From: G963556115 sp963678205
GTDB taxonomy: Bacteria; Planctomycetota; SZUA-567
DNA: 64,000 nt
Direction: 5' to 3'
Assembly (NCBI GenBank): GCA_963678205.1
Contig: OY782760.1
Coordinates: 992,001 to 1,056,000 of the forward strand
The position numbers and the translations under genes are program-made. This document shows, piece after piece, positions 1-8,023 of the stretch (positions are counted from its first letter, which is position 1; every line of letters starts with the position of its first letter). Below the pieces are notes generated by a model. That model saw only the letters and a list, made by a program, of their open reading frames with translations, did not search any database and was not told the DNA's origin.

Positions 1-138
1 GCTACTTATGAGACCGATTCCGTCTGCTTTACCTTCAAGAGTAATGCCTTTGGGAACAGAGGAATATTTAATCTCTTCTGCTCTAGAAAAATTACTGAAA
101 ACAATAAGTAATAATAGGATTGAAACAAAATACTTCAT
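1..138 (-). CDS. Secreted protein of unknown function, N-terminal part only (cut by window edge)
   Basis: The reading frame opens with ATG at 138 and runs off the left edge; 46 codons are visible. The first 20 residues are a short basic start followed by a Leu/Ile/Val-rich stretch ending S-R-A, a typical Sec signal peptide. The mature start contains the motif PKGITLEG, which closely matches PKGVILEG at the same distance from the membrane segment in the protein at 6978-7790, so the two are probably paralogues. It is preceded by GAGAGG on the minus strand, a plausible ribosome site, and lies 33 bases after the stop of the gene at 172-675, so it is likely the last visible member of that operon. 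Function unknown. Confidence 0.7.
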   Translation of the reverse strand, partial: MKYFVSILLLLIVFSNFSRAEEIKYSSVPKGITLEGKADGIGLISS

Positions 139-171
139 AAAACTAACCTCTCTATCTTCTATTTATATAGT

Positions 172-675
172 TTATTCATCAGTGCTGCATTCAAAAATAT
201 GTTCTAATTCTTTTTTTGCCTCATTAAGAGTCTCTTCTGTAACTTCTGGTACTGCTACTCGTATTTCATCTTTTATGCGGGTATCATATATAATTAAATT
301 TTCCCCTTCAGGGGATTTTTCAATTTCTTCTAGCCTCAGTATTCTCTTTCTGATTAAAATCAGAGCTAAAAGGTATGTGAATAAAGTGTTTTTATTCGTG
401 TCTTTGTTATAAAGACTACTGAAGAATGTATAAAAGGCCTCGGTATCAATTTTTAGCTTATTCTTTTTATCCTGTTCTTTGTTTTGAAGATGAGTTTTCC
501 AGTATGAAAAAATATCAGACTTATCAAGATCATTCCATACTTCTGAAGAATAGTCATATCGTATAAAACTATCGCCTTCTTCCTTTAGTGCTGAGAAAAA
601 AGTATCACCTATTTCAAATACTTTTTCACTTACAGTACAGATGCGCTGGCTCTTGTTTACCTTCCATTCTGGCAT
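172..675 (-). CDS. Conserved PVC-type protein of unknown function, 167 aa
   Basis: A soluble protein without signal peptide or membrane helix. It opens MPEWKV, has a C-T-V-S segment near residue 13, a WxxxxxxDIFSYW segment in the first third, and a strongly helical LLALILIRKRILRLEE segment near residues 103-118. This layout, a possible metal or nucleotide fold followed by an Arg-rich amphipathic helix and an acidic C-terminus, is what I remember from a short uncharacterised protein conserved in planctomycete-type genomes; I cannot confirm this without a search. AGGA precedes the ATG at a good distance. It follows the 59-residue zinc-ribbon gene by 21 bases and precedes the edge gene by 33, so it is part of the operon running leftwards from 4822. 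Function unknown. Confidence 0.8.
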   Translation of the reverse strand: MPEWKVNKSQRICTVSEKVFEIGDTFFSALKEEGDSFIRYDYSSEVWNDLDKSDIFSYWKTHLQNKEQDKKNKLKIDTEAFYTFFSSLYNKDTNKNTLFTYLLALILIRKRILRLEEIEKSPEGENLIIYDTRIKDEIRVAVPEVTEETLNEAKKELEHIFECSTDE

Positions 676-696
676 ATTTATTTTTCCTGTTATATA

Positions 697-876
697 TTAA
701 CGAGCTCTGAAAAATCTATCTCCTGAACCGCTTGAACCTATTTTGATTTTAATACTTTTCATGCATTTTGGGCAGTGACCAACATAATGCGTACCTGCTT
801 TGTTTTTGTAAATTCTTGCATATACATTACAACACTCAAACATTATACCTAGGTACGATTTGTCTTTGTCGCTCAT
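697..876 (-). CDS. Small zinc-ribbon-like protein, 59 aa
   Basis: A very small protein with a Cys-Cys pair (ECCN) near residue 15 and a second CPKC knuckle near residue 36, followed by a basic stretch and a C-terminal GSGSGDRFFRAR. Two knuckles separated by about 20 residues are typical of a one-zinc ribbon. I recall a similar short protein ending RFFRA- in planctomycete-type genomes, supporting the organism guess. The start is placed at ATG 876 rather than the in-frame TTG at 882 because AAAAGG lies six bases before it. It sits in the operon between a secreted protein and the 167-residue protein. The job is unknown; a nucleic-acid or protein-binding ribbon is an inference. Confidence 0.75.
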   Translation of the reverse strand: MSDKDKSYLGIMFECCNVYARIYKNKAGTHYVGHCPKCMKSIKIKIGSSGSGDRFFRAR

Positions 877-927
877 TTTCAACCTTTTCTTATAAAGTAC
901 AAGTAATATTGCAAGTTGTCAGATTGG

Positions 928-1551
928 TTACTTCTTAATATATGGATGATCAATCAAGTATTCAACAGCTTTAATTTTTATTTTTATTTTTTGCTTTATA
1001 TTGGCATCAATTTTTTCGAATTTTGTATTTTTTAAAGAACCAGATATAAATTTATTTAATTCACTCTTAAACTTATAATAATCAGATACTGCACTGAGTA
1101 AAAGCAGGGTTTTATAAACATTGATATCAAGTATATTTTTTGGTGTAGTAAGTTCTTCTTTAATCTTAGAGAATTTTAGCATTATCTCATCTTTAGATGT
1201 TTTTTGTGAAATAGTATATGCTGCTTTCTGGTAAATTAGGCAATATGTTTTGTCTAATTTTATAAAGTCTCCTGGAATTGGGTCTGGGGGTTCATCTAGA
1301 AATATTATCGCATTTTCAGCTCCGTTATTTGTGCTGAATATTCCTTTAAAATGGATAGGTGATATTTTTAGTATTTTATCTGGTTGCTTGAAATATAGGA
1401 AGCCATGCTTGAAGCCAAGTATTCTTCCATTTAAAATAATATTATCATTTAGAAGAAGATAAGATTCAGGTGATTCATTGCAGCTGGCAGAAATTGCAGT
1501 TGTTATTAGTAAGATTAACATAGTGGAAAATATAGATATATTTTTAAACAT
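928..1551 (-). CDS. Secreted protein of unknown function, 207 aa
   Basis: The N-terminus has a signal peptide (hydrophobic residues about 7-22, Ala-Ser before a Cys), so the product is exported or possibly a lipoprotein. After it comes a beta-rich segment with LNGRILGF and a following I-x-x-I pattern, resembling the L-x-N-G-x-x-x-x-G-R-V-L segment in the extracellular part of the Ser/Thr kinase at 58834-60231. The C-terminal half is helical and Lys-rich. The start is ATG 1551, preceded by GGAGAG; an upstream in-frame GTG overlaps the ribosome site and is less likely. The stop of the previous gene (1554) is two bases away, so translation is probably coupled. No family recognised. Confidence 0.75.
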   Translation of the reverse strand: MFKNISIFSTMLILLITTAISASCNESPESYLLLNDNIILNGRILGFKHGFLYFKQPDKILKISPIHFKGIFSTNNGAENAIIFLDEPPDPIPGDFIKLDKTYCLIYQKAAYTISQKTSKDEIMLKFSKIKEELTTPKNILDINVYKTLLLLSAVSDYYKFKSELNKFISGSLKNTKFEKIDANIKQKIKIKIKAVEYLIDHPYIKK

Positions 1552-1553
1552 TA

Positions 1554-3419
1554 TCACTCTCCACTAGGCGCTAGGTTTAGTAAAGCTTGGATTAATGACT
1601 CTAGAGTTGATTTCGGAAGTAGCAATCTTCCTTTCAAACTAGTACGGTTTGAATCGATAGTAAAATTAAGCGGTGGAGTATTTACTTCTTTCGAGTTAAA
1701 ATATTGAGAAAACTCTCTCCAAGGTATAGGAAGCCTATTTGGTGGGGATGGTGTAGGCCAGATCGCTTCAGATTGCATTATAATTTGAAGGTATCGTAGG
1801 GGATTAAATGTTAGGTTGAGTATTGTCTCCGGCTTGTTATTCTTATTTGCAACACGTGATAATATTGAATCGTCTTGCTCTAAATTTTTACTGCTTTCAG
1901 CAGTACGTTGGATTACTTTTAAGCAAAAGTCCTTGGTATTATTGTATTGATCTTCTGTAAGTGGCGCAAGTGGTACTACGGTTATAAGGTTATTGTTAAG
2001 AAGTGTTGATAATATATACTGCTTTTTCTGGAAGGCATCAGGAAGAGTGAAATATGAGCTGCTCATTGAGAATTCAGTTTGGTTAATAGTGGTATTGAAT
2101 TTTGTTTGACCAATTGTGTTGTTGCTGACTTCAAATTTAATGCCTTTTTCTGCAAGAAATTCGGAGTATTCTCCTGTGGTTAATATCGCCGCACTTTCTG
2201 AAAGCAATTTTGGTAGCTTGCTAGTGTCTCTAAAAGTTAATACTGAAATTGCAACCGGTCCTGATCTTGAAAAGTCTGATTCTGGAGCAATGATTCCTTG
2301 CTGAATTGATATTGGATCTACTTCTTGGAATAGCCCAGATATTGTGCTGGCCTTTTCACTGGTGGAATTATCTATTGCTTTGGTAGTAAGTGAAGATGTT
2401 AGGTTGCCTATGCCTTCGATGAATTGTATATATTCTTCAGGCCATAGGTTAACATTATTAATTATAATTGAGTCGGAAGGAAGTCGTATTGCTTTTTTTG
2501 CATTATCTGGTTCATATGCTGATAGAGCGTAGTGAAGGCTTCCGCCATATTGTATAAATAATTCAGTGTTAACAACAATATTATCACCATTCAAGTTGGC
2601 TTTTATGTCAACTATGGCAATTTCACTTATAAGGCTCTTTATGAAGGTTTCTAGATAATTCAGAGTAAGATTTAGAATGTTTGTTGATTTTGCAGTGGTT
2701 CCGGCCAAGTCCCTGAGTATATCGTAATGGAGCATGTTTAGAAAATTAGGCAGTACTCTGGAGTTTGCCTGAAAATACCTGTTTATATGGAATGTCATTG
2801 TGTAATCGGAATCAGATTTTGCAATGATCCCAGATTTACTGGTGTCGTTGTTGGTATATAGAACCACGGCTTTTTTTACAGCGCCAAAATTTTTACTCAT
2901 TATTGCTAGATTGTTATCTCCATATGCTAGATAATACACCTCTGAGTCTAGGCCATCTGTCTTGCGATACCTGGAAATACCATCTTCTGTCTGCTCCTGC
3001 CTAATGTTGCCTGTTCCGAGTAAAGAGCCAATATATTTTTCTGGACTTTTAATGTGGAAAATATATACCCAGTCGTTATTTTTTTCCAATGGCTGGCTAA
3101 AGAACAGGGCTTCTGCCCAGTTGTCCGCGTCAATATTTTCAATATTTTCAATAAGAATTTCTGTTGCTAGTAATGATAAAACTGGATTGTTTGGTGTGGC
3201 CTGAGGGTTTATCTCCGCTAGTGTTTTCTGAACTAAGGAATCTATAGTAGAGAGATTGTTATAGTGGGTGATAGCAAGCAGATTTCTGTCTTTTGTGAAG
3301 ACATCTTCGATTACTCCACCATACGATGATGATGCAGTAAGCACAGATAATATTATTATTAATAATATCAGTGTAGAGAATTTAAAAAGTATTCTTTCTA
3401 TAATGCTATCTGATTGCAT
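1554..3419 (-). CDS. Large secreted or membrane-anchored protein of unknown function, 621 aa
   Basis: A hydrophobic segment at about residues 10-33 ends in Ser/Tyr-Gly and serves as a signal peptide or N-terminal anchor; the remaining 590 residues contain no other clear membrane helix. The body alternates short beta strands and polar loops, with phrases such as FHIKSPEKYIGSL and YYLAYGDNNLAIMS. These resemble the repeated surface-protein fold found in uncharacterised proteins that open with 'ANDV/DRNLLAI', as in DUF3352-type proteins; I hold this only loosely. The ATG begins two bases after the TAA of the FAD oxidoreductase gene and two bases before the next start, so the three genes are tightly coupled. 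Probably extracytoplasmic; function unknown. Confidence 0.75.
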   Translation of the reverse strand: MQSDSIIERILFKFSTLILLIIILSVLTASSSYGGVIEDVFTKDRNLLAITHYNNLSTIDSLVQKTLAEINPQATPNNPVLSLLATEILIENIENIDADNWAEALFFSQPLEKNNDWVYIFHIKSPEKYIGSLLGTGNIRQEQTEDGISRYRKTDGLDSEVYYLAYGDNNLAIMSKNFGAVKKAVVLYTNNDTSKSGIIAKSDSDYTMTFHINRYFQANSRVLPNFLNMLHYDILRDLAGTTAKSTNILNLTLNYLETFIKSLISEIAIVDIKANLNGDNIVVNTELFIQYGGSLHYALSAYEPDNAKKAIRLPSDSIIINNVNLWPEEYIQFIEGIGNLTSSLTTKAIDNSTSEKASTISGLFQEVDPISIQQGIIAPESDFSRSGPVAISVLTFRDTSKLPKLLSESAAILTTGEYSEFLAEKGIKFEVSNNTIGQTKFNTTINQTEFSMSSSYFTLPDAFQKKQYILSTLLNNNLITVVPLAPLTEDQYNNTKDFCLKVIQRTAESSKNLEQDDSILSRVANKNNKPETILNLTFNPLRYLQIIMQSEAIWPTPSPPNRLPIPWREFSQYFNSKEVNTPPLNFTIDSNRTSLKGRLLLPKSTLESLIQALLNLAPSGE

Positions 3420-3421
3420 TC

Positions 3422-4822
3422 TTATTCTTTACCTTCAAGTTTATAAAGATAGTCTTCAGCTTGATTTGCTACAATTACACCATAATTTGCTGCTCCTAAC
3501 CAACCACTCATAATGATAGCACAGCTTCCTGTATGGAAGATACCTTTGGCTACTTTTGGGAGATCTTCACTTACTTTTAGTCCCTCGAATTTTGTGCCGA
3601 ATGATGCTCCTCCAATATGTCCTGTGTATCTGGAAAAGGTTCTAGGGGTAGCCGCTTCTATATAATCTACCTTTTTTGTTACTCCTGGTAGGTAGTTCTC
3701 AAGAAATTCAAGAGTTTCTTTACATAGAGCGCCTTTTGCTTTCTTGTATTCTTCCGAACTTAAATCTTTCCAGTCTTCATATTTCCCGTTCATTGAGGCT
3801 ACTATTGTATATTTTGGCGTTGATTCAGGCCTGGTTTTTGGGTAGTAAATTGAGAAGGTGCGGCTAGTTATTTCTTTTGAGCAGATTCGTTCTGCATCAA
3901 ATTCTTCATATGTGGATGTAAATATCAGATCTCCGATATCTTCAATACTTTCTCCTTCTTTGATACCAATGTAAACCTGAGTTGAAGAATTTGAGATGCG
4001 CATATCATCGGTCTTTTTTATAAAATCTTCGGGGAGTTCTGTTTCTGCAAGCATCTCTTTGACTGTTCTTAAAAGACTGGCATTGCTTATAACAGATTTT
4101 GCCGCTATTTTTTCACCATTCACTACTACTCCTGCTGCTTTTCCGGCATTCATGAGAATTTTTTCTACTTCTGCTTTGAGCCGTATTTCAACACCGTTCT
4201 TTTCGAGTTCGTTTTTGAGCATATCTATAAACAGGTCTGTGCCACCTTCAAAAGTATAAACACCTTTGTTCATGAAGTTTGAAAAAACAATGCCATAGGT
4301 TATAGCTGGTTCATCCAGAGTTGAGCCATTTGCATAGGTGATAGGTTCCATCAGGAAGCGGACTACGTCTTTTCTTCCAGGAAAGAAGTTTTCAAATAAT
4401 TCTCTTGTTGTCATGCTTTGGTCATCATAAAAATTCATTTTTGCCAGAGTTGTAAAAAAGTTTTCAACAGTTTCACTTGGTATCTTAAAGAAATTGATTA
4501 ATTTTGATTTAAAGTCTTCTGTGTCAAAGGTAGTCTCAAGGTGAAACTGTGGGTTGTCAAATACTATGCGTTTAAGTTGAACAATTTTTGAAGCAATTTC
4601 TTTACTCCAGTATTTGCGGCAGGTTTTTACCATTCCATAAGGGAATCCGTGAAGTGAGACATCGAAAATATGTCCCTTTCTTTTGAAATAAGCAGCAAGT
4701 CCGCCGAGCATAAAATGTTGCTCAAGAAGTAATACTTTGCGCCCAAATTTCGCGAGTCTGTTTGCTGCGGTCATTCCGCCGAGCCCTGATCCAATTATTA
4801 TTACGTCGTATTGTGTTTCTAT
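3422..4822 (-). CDS. CrtI/phytoene-desaturase-like FAD-dependent oxidoreductase, 466 aa, probable ATA start
   Basis: An FAD-binding amine-oxidase/CrtI-type oxidoreductase. The N-terminal dinucleotide-binding motif GSGLGG is at about residues 11-16, followed by the LLLEQ acidic strand end, GG near residue 43, FEGGTDLF mid-protein (typical of CrtI-type proteins) and a C-terminal GS...GWLGAANYGVIVANQ flavin contact. The first in-frame ATG (4774) falls inside the glycine motif and would delete its beginning. Upstream, the frame stays open to an ATA at 4822 sitting seven bases after AGGAG, exactly where a start should be; no ATG, GTG or TTG exists in frame. Substrate is unknown: carotenoid or other polyene desaturation or isomerisation is possible. 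It is the first gene of the operon running to position 1. Confidence 0.85.
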   Translation of the reverse strand: METQYDVIIIGSGLGGMTAANRLAKFGRKVLLLEQHFMLGGLAAYFKRKGHIFDVSLHGFPYGMVKTCRKYWSKEIASKIVQLKRIVFDNPQFHLETTFDTEDFKSKLINFFKIPSETVENFFTTLAKMNFYDDQSMTTRELFENFFPGRKDVVRFLMEPITYANGSTLDEPAITYGIVFSNFMNKGVYTFEGGTDLFIDMLKNELEKNGVEIRLKAEVEKILMNAGKAAGVVVNGEKIAAKSVISNASLLRTVKEMLAETELPEDFIKKTDDMRISNSSTQVYIGIKEGESIEDIGDLIFTSTYEEFDAERICSKEITSRTFSIYYPKTRPESTPKYTIVASMNGKYEDWKDLSSEEYKKAKGALCKETLEFLENYLPGVTKKVDYIEAATPRTFSRYTGHIGGASFGTKFEGLKVSEDLPKVAKGIFHTGSCAIIMSGWLGAANYGVIVANQAEDYLYKLEGKE

Positions 4823-4992
4823 TGTTCTTCTCCTATTAAAATTACTAATGGGATTTTTTGTAAGAGACTCTTTTTTGCAGAATCTATGTAGTGTGCTGTA
4901 TTAGTAATAGGTTAAAATATTAATCGTTGTCTATTATATATATCATAGGGTTGTATGTCTATTGTGAAAATATATATAGAGTATGTTTGTTA

Positions 4993-5952
4993 CTATTTTT
5001 TAAGGGATTTTAATTCTTCAAGAGCTTCTTTGAAAGCTCTGGGTGGCTCAGCCTTAAGAAGAAGGGGGGTGCCTGTTTTTGGGTGTTCAATCTCAAGCTC
5101 AATAGCGTGGAGGGCCTGAAAAGAAAGGCTAGATAGTTTCCTACCATTTGGGTTATATTCATGATCACACATAATTGGTAGATTAAGATATTTAAGATGT
5201 GCTCTTATCTGGTGTGATCTACCTGTAACTGGGCTTGCTTCTATAAGGCTCCAGTCGTCATTTCGCTCCAGCACTCTGAAGTTTGTTATTGCGTCTTTAC
5301 TATTTTCTATATTATCCTTGGGTGGAACCCATCGGAGCTCTTTGTTTTCTGGAAATAAAGCAAGTGGTTTGTTGAGTTCCAGCTTATCCCAGTTTATAGT
5401 TCCCTCGATTATTGCTAGATACCTTTTGTGTGCTTGGTTTTCTCTAAAATATTTTGTGAGTTTTTTGTAAGCCCACTGAGTTTTAGAGTATACAATTACA
5501 CCCGTGGTGTACCGGTCTAGTCTGTGTGCTGGAGATATCATTTTGTCCTGAAGTTCTGATTCATTGCAGTGGTATAATATTCCGTTTTGGAGCGTTTGAC
5601 CGGTAAGATGCCCGGATGATGGATGAACCACCACTCCTGCAGGTTTGTTTACAGCTATGAGTTCTTCATCTTCATAGATGATGTCAAGATCCATCTTGGT
5701 TGGTTGCATATATGGCGGCCAAGCTTCTGGGAATGTTACTTCTACAATACTGCCTGCTTTTAAGTCGATAATTGTTTCAAGATCTACTTTTACGCCTGAT
5801 ACTTTTACCAGACCTTCTTCTATAATTGCTCTGGCTCTATTGTCATGAACATATAGTCGTGAGGCAAGGTATCCTAAAATTGTACGCTTGCCTCTATTTC
5901 TTTTGATCTCAAATGTTACAATCTGACGTGGAAGATACCGCGCTCTTGCCAT
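4993..5952 (-). CDS. RluA/RluD-family pseudouridine synthase, 319 aa
   Basis: Converts uridines in rRNA (or tRNA) to pseudouridine. An S4 RNA-binding domain occupies about residues 25-80, followed by the RluA-type catalytic domain: VNKPAG at about 101-106, the catalytic motif HRLDRYTTG with Asp near residue 146, KRYLAIIEG, and GRSHQIRAHL near 245. S4 plus this length resembles RluD or RluC, but the exact target cannot be read from sequence. The stop codon of panC lies 12 bases upstream of its start, so panC and this gene are one operon. An approximately 170-base AT-rich gap separates it from the FAD oxidoreductase gene. Confidence 0.92.
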   Translation of the reverse strand: MARARYLPRQIVTFEIKRNRGKRTILGYLASRLYVHDNRARAIIEEGLVKVSGVKVDLETIIDLKAGSIVEVTFPEAWPPYMQPTKMDLDIIYEDEELIAVNKPAGVVVHPSSGHLTGQTLQNGILYHCNESELQDKMISPAHRLDRYTTGVIVYSKTQWAYKKLTKYFRENQAHKRYLAIIEGTINWDKLELNKPLALFPENKELRWVPPKDNIENSKDAITNFRVLERNDDWSLIEASPVTGRSHQIRAHLKYLNLPIMCDHEYNPNGRKLSSLSFQALHAIELEIEHPKTGTPLLLKAEPPRAFKEALEELKSLKK

Positions 5953-5964
5953 TAAATCCTCATA

Positions 5965-6822
5965 TTATTTTTCTGGCGCAGCCAAAATGTTATCAATAAG
6001 TCTCAGATCTTCCCCAAGGTTGATCGCTCCTGCTATAAGTACCACGTCGTCAATCTCTTCGACATCATTCAACGTTTCAGGAGAAACAATATCCATATAA
6101 TCAACTTCTATATCGCCGCTTTCGATAATGCTTTCGACCATTTTATTGATGATTTCTGCAGAGCTTTTAGTTCCTTCTGTGATCATTTTCTCACCAATCT
6201 TGAGTGATTTGTATAGAGAGAGCGCTTCTTCCATTTGTTCTGGCTTTATGCGTTTGTTTCTACTGCTCATTGCTAGGCCACTCTCTTCTCTAACGATAGG
6301 GCATATCTTCATTTTGACTGGAATATTAAGGTCAATTATCATTCTTTGGATTATAAGAGCCTGCTGGGCATCTTTCTGACCGAAGTAAGCGTATTCCGCT
6401 CTGGTGATATTGAATAGTTTAGTTACTACTGTGCAAACTCCCACAAAATGACCTCGACCACGTGAAAGGCCACAGAGGTGATTAGAAAGTTTGTCGACCA
6501 TTACAACGGTATCTCGTTTGTCAGAGTACATAATATCGGAAGTTGGTGCAAATATGATGTCAGCACCGGCAGCAGCAGCTTTCTCGATATCCTCTTCAAA
6601 GGTTTTGGGGTATTTTTCAAGATCGCTCTCATCATCGAATTGTGTAGGGTTTAAGAAAATACTTACTGTCACTACATCACAATCATCGCGTGCAGCCTCT
6701 ATAAGTGATAAATGTCCATCATGTAGTGCACCCATAGTAGGGACTAAGCCGTGGATCATATTTGAGCGAAGAATATTGAGTCCTTCTTCCTGCATCTCTT
6801 CTATTGAGTTGATTATTTTCAT
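5965..6822 (-). CDS. panC: Pantothenate synthetase PanC, 285 aa
   Basis: Joins pantoate and beta-alanine with ATP to make pantothenate (vitamin B5, precursor of coenzyme A). The nucleotidyl-transferase signature MGALHDGH is at residues 30-37, the YFGQKDAQQ pantoate/ATP-binding segment is near 145, and SGLAMSSRN (KMSKS-type loop) is near 180. Length is normal for the family. The other pantothenate genes (panB, panD) are not in this window. It is transcribed leftwards together with the pseudouridine synthase; a long hairpin terminator at 6916-6960 isolates it from the next gene upstream. Confidence 0.96.
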   Translation of the reverse strand: MKIINSIEEMQEEGLNILRSNMIHGLVPTMGALHDGHLSLIEAARDDCDVVTVSIFLNPTQFDDESDLEKYPKTFEEDIEKAAAAGADIIFAPTSDIMYSDKRDTVVMVDKLSNHLCGLSRGRGHFVGVCTVVTKLFNITRAEYAYFGQKDAQQALIIQRMIIDLNIPVKMKICPIVREESGLAMSSRNKRIKPEQMEEALSLYKSLKIGEKMITEGTKSSAEIINKMVESIIESGDIEVDYMDIVSPETLNDVEEIDDVVLIAGAINLGEDLRLIDNILAAPEK

Positions 6823-6915
6823 AGTCGGTTTACCTTATATTATTCTTTATAAATATTAATTAATTACTTTGATTATATAACGAAATTAGGTTTTATCAAG
6901 ACTCTATATTGTTTG

Positions 6916-6960
6916 ATAAAAGTACAGCCTCACTCAATTTGAGTGAGGCTGTACTTTTAT
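6916..6960 (-). terminator. Perfect 22-bp inverted repeat, terminator of the 6978-7790 gene
   Basis: Arms 6916-6937 and 6939-6960 are perfectly complementary over 22 bases with a single base between them (a loop of a few bases in practice). It starts 17 bases after the stop of the minus-strand gene at 6978 and the outer arm ends in TTTTAT, so it fits an intrinsic terminator. Confidence 0.8.
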
Positions 6961-6977
6961 GAATATTATTATATATA

Positions 6978-7790
6978 TTAGTATGATCTGGATACATGTT
7001 TTGCTAGTGCAGAAAGATCGAGATTTCCTGAATTTCTAAGGTATCTGGCGAATGCTGCAAATTCACCAATTTTTGCAGCTTCAGTTATTTGCGGTATATC
7101 TATATAAGCTCTTGAGTTTGCCTTGATTTCATCAAGATTGTCCAGATCTGCTGGGGATAGCAATTCCAAATTTTCACCAGGAAGATATCCTCCATCCATT
7201 GATGAGCCTGGACCAACAGGCAGAAGAAGATTGACCATCTTCATCTTTTGTAAATAATATATATTATCTACAAGTGAGAATTCATAACCTTTGAATTTAT
7301 TTATTGAAACAGCCGGGATCTGTCTTCTCTGGGTTGTTTTAGGTACGTAGTTGTTTGGTAGTGAAATGCCGTTAAGATTTTTAGTCCAGCCAAATATAAT
7401 TGAAACTAAAATTTTATCTGCTTCTACTAGAGCTGCAGATGTTTCGCCATCAGGGCGAAGTGCACCATAACTGAGCACTTTTTTATTTACAATGGATACC
7501 CCCATGCGGTCATCTTTTGAAAGTGCTAGAAGTACAGCCGCAACCTGCGTTCTTGGAATGGGGCATGGGTAGTAAGTGTTGCGATTTAAAATAAAAGTGT
7601 TATCTGATAGTCTGTATTTTATGGTCTCAATTTTGTCAAAACCAATGGCTTCTCCTTCCAGTATCACACCTTTGGGTAGTGAGCCGTATTTTGAAAAAAT
7701 CGCATCACTCTCTGTTTTCCACTGGTTCTGGCCTATTAAGACAGCTATGAGTAGTACTGCAATAGAAATAATAATGTTCTTGAGTTGCAA
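6978..7790 (-). CDS. Membrane-anchored or secreted protein of unknown function, 270 aa
   Basis: One N-terminal hydrophobic segment (about residues 5-20, III-S-I-A-V-LL) anchors or exports the protein; the rest is soluble and contains no motif I recognise. PKGVILEG near residues 39-46 matches PKGITLEG in the edge gene at 1-138, so both belong to one small family in this genome. The C-terminus has a helical region (EAAKIGEFAAFARYLRN). It stands alone: 155 bases separate it from panC, with a strong terminator in between, and it is divergent from bioB. The start has a weak ribosome site. Function unknown. Confidence 0.75.
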   Translation of the reverse strand: MQLKNIIISIAVLLIAVLIGQNQWKTESDAIFSKYGSLPKGVILEGEAIGFDKIETIKYRLSDNTFILNRNTYYPCPIPRTQVAAVLLALSKDDRMGVSIVNKKVLSYGALRPDGETSAALVEADKILVSIIFGWTKNLNGISLPNNYVPKTTQRRQIPAVSINKFKGYEFSLVDNIYYLQKMKMVNLLLPVGPGSSMDGGYLPGENLELLSPADLDNLDEIKANSRAYIDIPQITEAAKIGEFAAFARYLRNSGNLDLSALAKHVSRSY

Positions 7791-7949
7791 TGTTCTGCTC
7801 CTATTTACTGTATTATTACTAATTATTTGAGTAAATTATATGATTTAGTTATTAAAATGTAAAGGTGAATTTTGCATGGTATGTTTTATATTAAAATTAT
7901 TTTCATTTTATATTATATTGAGTGCATCTAAACAAGCATTTGCTAGGGT

Positions 7950-7977
7950 TTGCATTTGATTGCTTTAAGGGTATAAT
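7950..7977 (+). promoter_or_regulatory. Probable sigma-70 type promoter of bioB
   Basis: TTGCAT at 7950-7955 and a perfect TATAAT at 7972-7977 are separated by 16 bases, about 40 bases before the bioB start. I see no clear inverted repeat here that would be a BirA-type operator. Confidence 0.55.
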
Positions 7978-8023
7978 TTTATATTATATATTGTAATTTT
8001 ATTAATACTATTTTGAGGTAAAT

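Noticed and set aside
6491..6859. 122-codon antisense frame over panC
   Set aside because: Shadow of panC with no ribosome site or family resemblance.
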